Of a DNA stretch of 64,000 nt, positions 15,101 through 27,100 are shown piece by piece (position 1 is the stretch's first letter; each line of letters opens with the position of its first letter). Location of the stretch: NCBI RefSeq assembly GCF_905163445.1, contig NC_053184.1, forward strand, positions 9,858,001-9,922,000, given 5' to 3'. The DNA comes from Pararge aegeria (lineage: Eukaryota > Arthropoda > Insecta > Lepidoptera > Nymphalidae). Under the pieces are notes generated by a model, which had not been told where the DNA came from, ran no database searches, and was given only the letters and a program-made list of their open reading frames with translations. Position numbers and translations under genes: made by a program.

Positions 15101-18100
15101 GTGCACGCTGGTCACCGGAGCATACTTCAAACCACTGCGGGGGCCAGTTTTTCAGAGATAGATATAGAGCTTGGTCCTACCACGCTACTCACCACTTGAT
15201 GGGCTTTTTAAATGATATTGATGTTAACCACCTACTAAACAAATTTCAAGGACGAATTTAAATAAGGACGAATTTTAAGGACACAAAACAAATTTCTTCT
15301 GCAAGAGCGAACGACCGGGGATGGTTGATGATATCCCAGTAGCTCAAGTAAAAAAATGTATTATGATAGGTGATTATAACTCATTTAGTAACAGAGTATG
15401 GTTAACGTTGTTTAAACACGCAATCGTTTTTGATGCAGGTAGGTACTTCACAATTATGCAGCGTACACATCAAAAAAGTATGACACATATATGAACTGGT
15501 AAATATGTTTTAATAGAACCTACCTAAGTTATCGAATGTACCCACAGGTATCTAGGAACCTGTTTGTGTTGAATAGTCAATTGAATATAAGTATTGGTAT
15601 TGGTAGGGATTCGCTTTTAATTCTTTCTCGCATTACTTAGGTTGGCACGTAGTTTGCACACTAGAAACCTACCTACCTACAGACTAGGTACAGTACATTC
15701 AATATGCGAGAGAGTTTTAAAAGCGTTGACCCACCACGCTGCTTCAGTGTGGGTTGGTGGGCTTCAACGATTATGATGACATGCTAGTGATAATAGCCTG
15801 GTTCGACGGGATGCTTTGCATGCGCTCCGAGGCACGGCGGACATTTATTTTATAAAATAAAATAGCAGAAAACCCCCTTCTTTATATCGGGTATCGACCC
15901 AGGAACTCTTGATGCACAATTAAACATACTAACCACTAGACAGTTCCCCCGGGATACGATCAAAATTAAAAAGTGTTGCTTTACGCGCTGCGTTCTGGAG
16001 ACGTGCACATGTTAGAGTGGGAAAATTTAATCTCACACAAAATCACAATTTATAAAGAGGTAACATTTGGTTGTTTGTTTATTTTCAATTGATAACTTTT
16101 AAATTATTGAACCGATTTTAATTATTCTTGCATCATTCAAAAGCTGATTTATCCAGTAATACCATAGAATAAATATATATTTTAGTGATAAGGTCGCCTT
16201 TTGCTTTTAATTTTTTGTTTAACTATATTTGTAATTTCTCCTTTATTACGCAATAAAGATGTTTAAATAAATAAATAAATAAATATTTATTTTGTTTGTT
16301 TGTACCGAATATGCTATGAAACTACTGGACTGGAAACTTATAATTTCTTATACCAAGGCTATAATTTATTTTTAGAAAAGTTAGAGATCGTTAAGAAAAT
16401 TACAATGATGTATTAAAGTCGCAAAATTTTGTCTATTAATTTCGTTATTTGGTAACTGCCACAGTTACCTAAACCACAATAGAATTTTTTAGAGGTGGCC
16501 ATTATAACATTACTTTACGATGTTTTATTCACGCGAGCCACAGCTAGGTAAAAAAATATTACGGCACGTCCGGGAGGTGTTTATGGGGTATTTAATCTCG
16601 AAGCGAATGTAACATTACGTTACGTCTATTACGATTGATGTCTTAATATAACATGTTTTTGAACCCAAAATTTCGTTATAAAACCTGTTGTAACTATGGC
16701 CAACTATAATGTAGAGACGACTAAGACGCAAAATTAATACCAGCCCGATGATTCATAAGAGCGAACTGCGAATAAATCAACCCCTTTGCTGATTCAGTGG
16801 AGAACTGTACAAAACGCCAGGTGGCGAAACACGTGCCGTCGTAAAATACAGAATACTTAAACGTACATCTACATACATTAAAAACAATGAAATTGCAGCT
16901 TGCGTTGAGCCCGTTGACCTTTCTTTTTTACACGCAAGTACATCATTATTCTACTTTTAGCTAAAAATATACTTACAAAGTAGGTGAGATGGCAAACGTT
17001 CCGTGTAAAAACTAATGGCCTGTGTAAAGTGGATTAGATAGGCTACGCAGACGCTGGTTATTAAAATACTAATAAAAACCAGATAAAAACGAAGGATGTT
17101 AAGGAAAGCTTGACGATCGTCCGTTCCGTTGTTTCATTTTGTCATTTTAATTTTTTATATAATCTTAATTTTAATTTGTTATTGACTTGTAATTAATTAT
17201 ATGGTTCTTTTTTTCCAATTTTGTGATGGATTAATGTGATCAAATATGGGCTTTGCCGGGAATAAAGATATTATTATTAATATAATTATTATTATGCCAG
17301 GCCAACCTAACTTCAGGTACAAAAAAAAATTTAATAACAAAATAGATCAATTATAATTTAGTTATTAATAATATTTCTAAGCATTGGCGTTGTTCTTTCA
17401 CTCATGCACCCTGATGCTTACCTACACTAGATTTGAAACGCTTTACACTTTTTACTGTATACCATTGACAAGAAAAAAACAACAATTGAAATACATAATA
17501 TAGCATCAGTTTGGTAGGAGGCACAAATAATTTAGTTAGGTGAAGTCTTAATTAGTGCTCTATCTAAATATAAACTCATTTTATGACGTAACTTTTTCGT
17601 GATACAATCACTAAGGTTTGGTTTAAAAAAGTGTTACGAGCACAATGTATTGCCTACAGAATCGATAATATTAACGAGTACTAAAGTCACAATAGTATAA
17701 CTAAGAGCTTCTGGATAATAAATGCGTTCTTTATGATACTTATAAAGTGTTGGTTCACTGTAACACACATAAAATTAGCATACAACAATTATGCTATTAT
17801 GATATTCTTTTATAAAAAATACTTATCTTAAACTAATAATTGATTAGGTAAGTAACAATAACAGGTGTTACAATTATTTACTTACATCTTGTAGCTAATG
17901 TTAGTACTTAAATCTATAATGTTTAATATCCATATCCATTACTCACCACCCTCCTTGTCTTGTAAGCGTGAATCCGAACCTCGCTTCTCGGTCGACGGAG
18001 ACCCTGATCCCGATGATGCCGAGACCCTGCGGCGACACTACCTGCCCGCGCATCACCGACACTCGGCTGCACATCATACCGCTTATCAGATCGAGCCGAT

Positions 18101-21100
18101 CATAGCACCGCTCGCAACGCGATATGATTCACACATTTGTTCACGCATGTACCGTTTAACCGACAATTCTAAGGTTTTTATTGTTTGTTATAAGTTACAT
18201 CAAAAGTGCATCCATTAGATTCCCCTAGTATAACATTTACACGCTTTCATCGTGTCGTCGTTCTCAAATATCGAAATACTGTACAGCAACAGTAAAATTA
18301 AATTTTATCTAGAGTGTTTTAAACCGCTCAAATTGGTTAAAAGGATTTGATGGAATTTTGTAAAATAAAAAATAATAATAAATGGTATTAAAGAATTTGC
18401 GGCTTTAAAACGTAGATATAAGGTATTTTTACTTTAACGTTATAGTTATTGGATACTCGCAAACGACTATTGCCAGACAAAAAGTATGACCATCTAAAGA
18501 TAGCAAGCGATCGTTGTATAGAGAATGGAAATAGAAATCTGCGTTTGCTTTATGTTTTTCATATTTTGTTTGGACTTAATTGTGGCTACAATTATATAAA
18601 ATGTTACAAGCAGTCGCACCTAAGTATAAGATGAATATGATCTCGTTTTGAACACAAGCTACGTGGCAGCGCGGCCTTAATTTGCAAAGTGGTTACCGTG
18701 TAGCATGAAAAAGCATTCCTTTTTGCAGTATGCGTAGTTGGTCGTTTACAACGTGCATTCAAAAGGCCGTACAGAAAAGAACCGCCAGGCCATCAGAGCA
18801 TTCCGCCATGCAATTCAAAGATTCAGGATTCACGCGTCTTCAGTAACAGTGACGGTTTCGTGCATTCTCTACCAAAAAAATTAGAGCGTGGAATGTTTTT
18901 TGATGGAGATTGCGATTCGTATCCATTTAATATTATTTTTACCATTTATGCCGAACTGCCATCCTAACATAATGTTTATTAATCTTTTACCTATAAACTA
19001 CTCATTTGCAAGAAAGTGTAAATTAAAGTAATATTATACAAGAAATACCTAAGAGATAATAACATGTGATATGCAGAAGATGAAATAAAATTGATAATAC
19101 AAAAAAACCTCATGGCACAGAGTGGTAATTTTGAAGAAAACAGTATGAATAGGTGATACACGTGAGGTTACTATTAACTTTACCTATTAACGATAGAGGA
19201 ATGTGGTCTAAGGAACATGGTGCATGATAGAAAGCGACGCAGAGCTTTCAAAGTTAACAGAACTGCGTTGAAATATTCAAAGCCATTCTTCAAGGAAATA
19301 TAACTTTTGTTACCTACTTTTTTTAAATTTGCTGTAACGTCAAAATTTTCAGATCAGTTTTTCTTGTTCTATTATGTAATCCCAATAAAGTTCTCACTAA
19401 AAAGTTATGTCGGTAAATGTTATTCTCATCAATATAATTTGAGCATAGCTCTCTCTATTGCCCGCTTAGTGAATCTGAATCTCCTTATGGGGCCCATAGT
19501 TAGCAACTACATTTGAACACGAAGCTTCCTGAAGGCTGCCCATCCGATCAGGCGGTTTATCTTTTTGGAAACTGGACATACCTAACTGGGTTGTATGTGA
19601 CCTGGCTATACAGAATATTCGTCTACGAAAGCAGTACGTTAATGAATGTACTTATCACCATCACGATAATGGAAACAATTATGAACATTTCAAACATATC
19701 TGTAAAAGGCACATATGTATAATGCGTTCTACTTTATGAATAAAGAATTTTTGAATTTGGATTTGCCATAATTCCATATTCTACTAGTACATTGTTTATT
19801 GCTATGCTATGTTAGTATACATAGCAAGAAAGAGTTTGAATAGTTATCTATCATTAGTTTCGTTATCTAAGTCATCTGGGTACGATGATACCTAATATCA
19901 TAATTTGTATGAAAAACTTTTTTTTAATAATTTCTCATTTTATAAGTGTATACAGCGAAAAAGGAGGTTTGTGTATTTATATTTATACGATCTATACATT
20001 TTCCTCAAATGTACGAAACTCTCGGTATGCGAGGCTGACACACCATGTAAAAAAGAAACAGAACTATTTTCCTTTTTAAACTGTTGTTTCAACGGACCAT
20101 GCCTTATCAAAAACATTAAACGCCATGTCCAATTCTGCTTACATAATTATTATTTTATTACTTGTGATCACCGAATCACTATAATTATGTCACTCTATCT
20201 TTCCAACGGCTCTCTTTTTTCGTCGGCTCATGAAACGGTAAGTATCTCTCAACAGTTTTCGGCGGGACACCTCCATCTCAGACGATAGAATTATTGTTCA
20301 ATAAAGACGATGTTTAAATTTAAGTTATTATTCATATTTTTAAAAACTTTTTTCTTGTAGGCCTATAACAGGTCTTTATGTAGCGTTCATACAAATATGT
20401 TTACACAATTACTGTGTGGTGATGGCTATTCCTACGTTTGCCAGCTTAAACGGTTCGAGGGTTGGAGGTAAAAAGGTTTGAAACGCGCCCTGGTCTAAGA
20501 CGAGCTCACAACAAACATAGCTGGTTAGTTATATTTTGTTATCACCATCTCACAGTTAATTAATATTTAGCTATGAAGTAGGAACAATTCATACCTAAGC
20601 TTTTTCATCTTTTGAGTAATCTTAATATAATAATAAGATTTTTCATTTAGCTTACGTTTTATACAAACATTGAACTTATTGAGAGAAATCTCAATGATTT
20701 CATTCGGTAATTTATAATAATACAAAATTTCCTTTAAATTAATTAACAATTTTATGTAGCCTAGTAAACTGCACAACGAATTTATTTTTACTTGTAATAT
20801 TCATATTGTTATAGTCCATTTTCTTTTTAAATTTCGTTTTATAATTTCACTCTTCTTTCTTCGAATACATCTATTTGTTTTTAGTTTTAAACATTTTTGT
20901 TGAGCTTTATTTGGTTGATACTTGATTGTTTTCATAATAATGATTGGCAGACCTGATGGTAGGTGGAAAAACATCGCCTATACACAGAGCAACACTTCGC
21001 AGGGCATGCAAGGAACACAACGTGCAACTTGAGGCTCTGTGTCCGTCAACCTTAGGATGTACCTGTAATTACACTGGGAACCGCACCTTTCAGACCGAAA

Positions 21101-24100
21101 CACATCCTTGCAGTAATGCTGCACGACGGCAGAAATAAGTATGGCTGTAACACTTCTCCGGAGGAGCTCGTCACAAAAAGCTCTACGACTACTTTTAATA
21201 TTGTAGTACTAATTTTGAGTTTGAGGTGTTTTTTTGACTTTCATATGTAGTTACGTACATTAAGATTTGTATTTACGATGTTTCATGTGTGAATCATATC
21301 GCAGTGCGCGCTTCCTCAATCTATTTTTATTGAGGTTATTGTGCTATATAACTTGCATTCAAATCTGTGAAAGTGAAGTATGAAAATAAAAATTGAAAAA
21401 TAAAATAAGAAGTTTAGCATTGCACATTCTCATATCAGGATCAGCTAGTCTAGTCAAGACTCCCGCTTACATATAACATTTCTAGTATTCAAATGATATT
21501 AAATAGCAGTGATACGTAAACAGAAGTCTGTCTAGATAGGTATGTAGGTATAATAATGCATGTAACAGCTGCCACATTGACCATCATATTATTTTCGTTG
21601 TATTAGGATTTTAAATGCTATAAGTATGTTCGTACGTATGCGGCATTTGAAATTGGTGCAACCGTATACTAGATTGACAAACACTGATTAATAAAACCAA
21701 TTGTATTTCTCAAGTGTTAAGGATCATAAAAACAAATTGAAAATTTGAAATTTAATATTTTTTTTTAAATATAAAACTAAGGTTTTGTCTTTATTTCGGT
21801 TTTTTTTTAGCCAAGGATTTATGTTTTTATTGCGTTTTGAGTGTTCCTTATATTAATTTGCTAATGCAAAACGTTTTTTTTTTAATAAGAAAAATTTAGT
21901 TCATAAAGTAATTGATAATACGATTAAAGTATTTAGTCAAAATAATAAAGAACCTGAAAAACGATACAGTATATTATAATAATAGATTGTACAGTTACGG
22001 AATCTCAATCAAAACTGTTAGCGTTCCGATATTGCAATACAAATTTAATTTAAGCCGCGCACATGCGTTGACTTCATTGATTAAAGCCCGTAGATTTATG
22101 ACTTGCTGCTGTGGATACACATGAAATGGGAAATATGTGTAATGGTAATAATACCACGGAGCAATGATAACTATAATATGATTATTAGGTATTATAAGTT
22201 TTACGTTAAAAGAATCTGACGCACGCCCTGGTGACCTGCGAAAGGGTCAAATTCATACAATTATATGCGAATGAGTGCTAATGTGATTACGTTAATGAAG
22301 AAGAATGAGTCCGAATGTATATAGTTAACGAATATTGACTTATGGAGGATTACTATATAAATTTCGGAACTGGCAGGATTTTTACCCGCATCTCTCCGGC
22401 AATCGCGGCCTGAGTAGTGTGCCAATTAAGCAACGGTTCTCACACCACCGATGCTGAAGTTATTATATCCTTCATGCGACTTTGTCGTCATCTACCTAGT
22501 AGAAAACATTTCGGTTTCAATCTACTTTTTGAAGGTCCATATTTCATCAAGAAGTCATTTTAAATGACTTCTTGAACACGACGACAAGAGGTGAAAAATT
22601 GATTTTTTTACCTACTCGTTTTTGGCTCTATTGCTTATACCTACACTTGCAGGAAATATCAAATATATAAATTTAAAATAAATAAAAATATATTTGATAT
22701 TTCTTGTGTATAAAAAAACACTAATTAAAAATATAAAACTATTGTCTTCTGGCTGCAAATATTTTTTATTACATAAACATTGTGTAATAGATAAGATAAT
22801 AATTCGCATGTAATTGTAAAAATTTACCAGTAAATAATAAAATAATTAAACTATAATCCATTAGATTGCACGATAAACCTCCTTAACAGGTGCCGGAGAA
22901 AACGCATTTCAAAGCGCGCTTTCATAAGTAGGTACCTAAACAAAAAACACATTAACAGTTTTGCTAATTACAATAACACTCGAGAAAAGAGATAAAAATA
23001 TTTGTTTAAAAAACGATAATAACACTGCACCAGTTTCAATGCGTTAAAACTAAAATGTTGGTAAGTATTTGATGACCGTTGATAGAAGCAATGGTTGTTA
23101 ATATACAGTGTTTCATATCGCTGTGAAGTGTTCGAAGTAAATTAACAAGTTGTTTTGATTAGTTACAAGGTTTAGGATCTAAACACATAAAGAGCTTGGG
23201 CAAAGGGTAAGGTGGTTGGTTAACAGATGATAGACGCAGACAAAGGGTAGGGAATACATAAAAGGGTAAGTTTATTCAAAGCTATATTTGCGTGTACGCT
23301 GAATTTTGCTCAATTGACGACATACAACGCGTCTCATTTCGTATATATTACAGCCCTACGCCTAGCCTATTGTGTTTTAAACGTCTTGCGTGAAAGCGTA
23401 AATGATTTTCCTAAGTTTTTTTTTTAGTATAACAAAAGTATATCATAGTATTATGTGAGCTAAAATTTATAGAAGCACAGTAGACGAGAACAAATATTAC
23501 AAAAAAATACCACTGTGATTGCGGCAAAAACTATTTGAAAAGTTTCAAGTTCTACTACTCTGTGGACTTTTATTATTTACGAACGAGCGTGTGATCATTT
23601 TGCCGCAACCACAAAGAACATTTAAGACAGACATACAGATGTTACATACACATAGAGAATGAAACGAATACAGACAAAGGAGTAAACCAAAAGTGAAAAG
23701 CGTTAGTATCGCCGTTCGCGTGCCAGTTAGTAGAGAGTAGGCAGGCGGCGGGCGACGGCATTACACACATATGCAGGAGTCGCAACAAAAGGGAATAGGT
23801 TAACAGATACTGAACACTGAGGGGCGAGGGCGGGCTGACTGACACTTACCATGGTGTAAAGGAATTCCAGAACTCGCTAGGAGTGGCGGACACACGGCGG
23901 CACAGGGACACAGAAAGACAGGACAGATTACTACACAGATACCTACATCCCTCAGTGCAACCCCACCCCGATTTGCTACCGGTGCGGCCGGTTGCGCTCG
24001 TCTACGCTGGTTACCTTGCGTTATAACACTTGCTTTAATGACTGATTTTAATTAATCCCATACGTTAGTACTGATCAAGTAATGAAGTTCGTTTGCATTA

Positions 24101-27100
24101 GAACAACACCACCACTATTTAATTCTGCATTAACTTATTAATGTCAATATGTTTTGAAAACTGCGAATGCAAGCTGCACTACAATATTTTTGTTAAAAAG
24201 TTATTAGCTGGATGGTGAAGTGTTTTTGTAAATTTTGCAATTTAATTGAAATGAAACAAATGCCAGAACGCAATATAACCCTTCCGGAGTATTTAACACA
24301 AATAAAATAGTTAAGCGGCTCGTGTTTTAATGCAAACAAACTTTGGAGGCGCTTTTGCATATAAAGCGAGGTGGGTTGTCTACTTTTTTTATTCAGTTTT
24401 GCTTTGTCTTATTTTGTTATTGAAAACGATTGAACCTCATTTTTTGACCGACTGAATTAAACCGTATTCGTCAATAATTATTGCAATTTTTAATTTATGA
24501 TATTCGCTAGACTCAGATCATGAGAGAAACAAACTTTTAGACCCATTTTTGAAAAAAAAAAATGAAAATGATTTTTAGTATATATGTTTTTTTAATCTAC
24601 GGGTTTTATTGTATCTTTCATAATTTGAGTATTGATTAATGAAACTATTCTTTTAAATTGTATTTATATGCTAGTAGAAAGACAAACAAAACTGTTTGAA
24701 AGCTTTGAGCACTCAGATTAATTAGATTTTTTAGACCATCAGACGCGTTTATTTTTTGAGACAAACAGGTAGGGTAAGACACACACAAGGGATAAACATT
24801 AGACAATACACAACACATCGGATCTGGTGTGAAAACATAATGATTAAAAAAATAATGAAACTAAAAACATAACTAATAATAGAAAATGTTAACCATGCCG
24901 GGATTGCAAATAATAAATCAATAAGTTTGCTTTGTAAAAAATAGGAAAATCAAAACACTTCCACCAGATGTGAAATAAACAGTAATTTTAAAAATATTTT
25001 GTTAATAAACTTAAAATAACCACACCAAATCCTCGGAGAGGTTAGGAAGATGATAGGGATCAAATTGGTAAGGTGCTAGTTCCTAAATACAATATGTCAT
25101 CATAGGTTTTGTTTTTTAATACGGGTCAAAACTGATATTATTATATGGCGATGATATTACAAATCTACAAATATTGTTAGGTGCAATTTATCAATTTATA
25201 ACTGTGCAAAACCGATAGGTCAATCCTGAACCAAAGTCGAGTAAAAGATATCGTTCATTGGAACTTGAGATTTGACACATAATTTACATTGTCGATATCT
25301 TCCACGTATGAAGTGATTTGGTGTTATATATACCTAATTTATGTATATTAGTTAAATATAATCAATTATGAATCACTTACCCTTCGGAGTATTCGTCCAT
25401 GTGCGCATAGCTTTGGACAGAATTTTCTTCGATAAGGAACTTGACGCGTTGGTAGAAAGACGCGGTCACTGATGGAGGTTGCTTACGAAGCAATACTTCG
25501 ACGGGATCGTTGGAAGCCAAACACATTATATGCTCGGTGCATTCTGGCCGGCTGCAGCACTCAGAGTCCGAGCAGTCCGTCATTCCATCTTCAAAACGGT
25601 AGTTCCATTGTCAACCAATTAACTTACAGGTAAATGCAGACCAATTAAAAATAATTTTGGTACCAATAACTTAAATTAGGTAACAACTTCTAATAGTACC
25701 TTCATCGTTATCTTCGTTGTCGCTGCAGGACAGTTCCAAGGCGATGGAGCAATCTGTTCCAGCCCAGCCATCAGAGCACGAGCATCGATACACGCCGTCT
25801 TCCAGCAGACACTGGCCATGACGAGTGCATCCGTTCGGACAACCAGCTGATAAACATATGGTAAAACTATTAAATATAATGTAATAGAAACACTTCCACC
25901 TACAACATTAGAAACAACACAAACATTATGTTCGTTAACCTTATTTTACGAACTTTTAACAAACTAACCCCAGAACAACTTATGTAAATATGGTTATAAA
26001 TTTGATTTAGAAACACACTTACGTAATGTGCAATGCCTTCCATTCCACCCTTGCGTGCAAACACATGTTCCATTTTTGCATTGGCCATGTTCGTGACAAC
26101 GACTGTCACAGGGTCGTTGATCGCAAAGTGACCCAGTCCAGCCGTCGTCGCACCGGCAGACACCTTCTGCACAGACACCGTGTGGTCCGCAGTCCAATGA
26201 GCATACCACTGTAAATAGTAAGATTTATAAGATTTTGTATTGTTTAACTTATTTTATTATTCATTGCAAAGTTTGTTATTATACCTTGAGAACAATCGTC
26301 GCCAGTGTACAGTGGATCGCATACGCATCTTCCTGCATCTAAGTCGTAGACACCTCTTTGGGAACAAGCAGGTAAACATCGTTGCACTCGGGCGTCACGT
26401 TCAGTACAAGCAGCGCCTCGCCAACCAGCACGACACACGCAACGACCGCGAACGCAAGAACCATGATTGCCGCATGTGGGGTCCAGGCAGTCCTCTGGAT
26501 TTTAATAAGATTACCATTATAAGATTGCACACAAATTATCGTAAAAGAAAGAGTACAAGAAATATTTATAGTACCAACCTTCGTCACATTTTGCTCCCTT
26601 CCATCCAGGCTTACAATGACATTGCCCGGCTACACATTGTCCCCGACCAGAGCAATCGGCAGGTTCACAATCGTGAGCTGGTATATCACATTCTGCTCCT
26701 TTCCATCCTTCAGAACAGTGACATATACCACCTGCGTAAGCGCCATGAGCTGAGCAAAGTACAGGACAAACGCCTGAAATAGGTAAAAGAGAGGTTAAAT
26801 TTGTTTAGTTAAAAAGATTTTTGTTAAATTTTTATTGTTTTAATAGAACGAGTGCTAAGCACTTACTTTTTGAACAATCGTGCCCTTCAAATCCGTCCAT
26901 ACAATCGCATTTTCCGAGGTAGCAAGATCCATGACCAGAACAATCATCAGGGCAAGAATTCGTGACACCTTCTGCTTCAGAAACAATCATTTCGACATGA
27001 TGCGGCTGCAATTCATCGTTATATATCGATATAAACCACCTTCCCGTGTCGAGATACTGTAGTATACTAACATTCACCCTCATATCTGTAGAGCGCTTGC

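Larger units (their letters stand above)
10595..17946. other. intron 11-12
   Basis: A 7.35-kb intron dominated by repeats, listed separately. The stretches 11740-13140, 13370-14470, 15120-15860 and 15960-17946 show no gene. They contain a 14-bp perfect hairpin (12527-12567), a near-perfect hairpin (14090-14145), an (AAAT)n run at 16264-16285 and AT-rich sequence. A GTAAGC donor at about 17415 preceded by a T-rich acceptor would give a 33-nt exon, but it carries a stop in the required frame. Confidence 0.5.
18067..23849. other. intron 10-11
   Basis: 5.8 kb, AT-rich. Holds repeat E (20395-20535, reverse), repeat C (20940-21200) and a LINE-like poly-A-signal tail near 19735-19765. It also has a tRNA-like SINE head fragment in reverse near 22370-22440 and two palindromes (22547-22575 and about 22643-22709). 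The short ORFs here have no codon or domain signal. Nothing recognised in 18070-19500, 21210-22340 or 22710-23840. Confidence 0.5.

Noticed and set aside
17417..17449. 33-nt cassette exon with T-rich acceptor and GTAAGC donor in intron 11-12
   Set aside because: In the required phase it contains TAG; could at most be a poison exon, with no other support.
17888..17910. Second donor (GTAAGTA) just downstream of exon 11
   Set aside because: Extending exon 11 to it reads through an in-frame stop, and a separate exon would leave an intron too short to splice.
23642..23845. 67-codon minus ORF beside the microexon
   Set aside because: It reads intron sequence downstream of the GTAAGTG donor and has no homology.
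26240..26782. 180-codon + strand ORF
   Set aside because: Lies antisense to EGF exons 5 and 6, whose minus-strand reading gives eight-cysteine-spaced teneurin repeats; it is a shadow.
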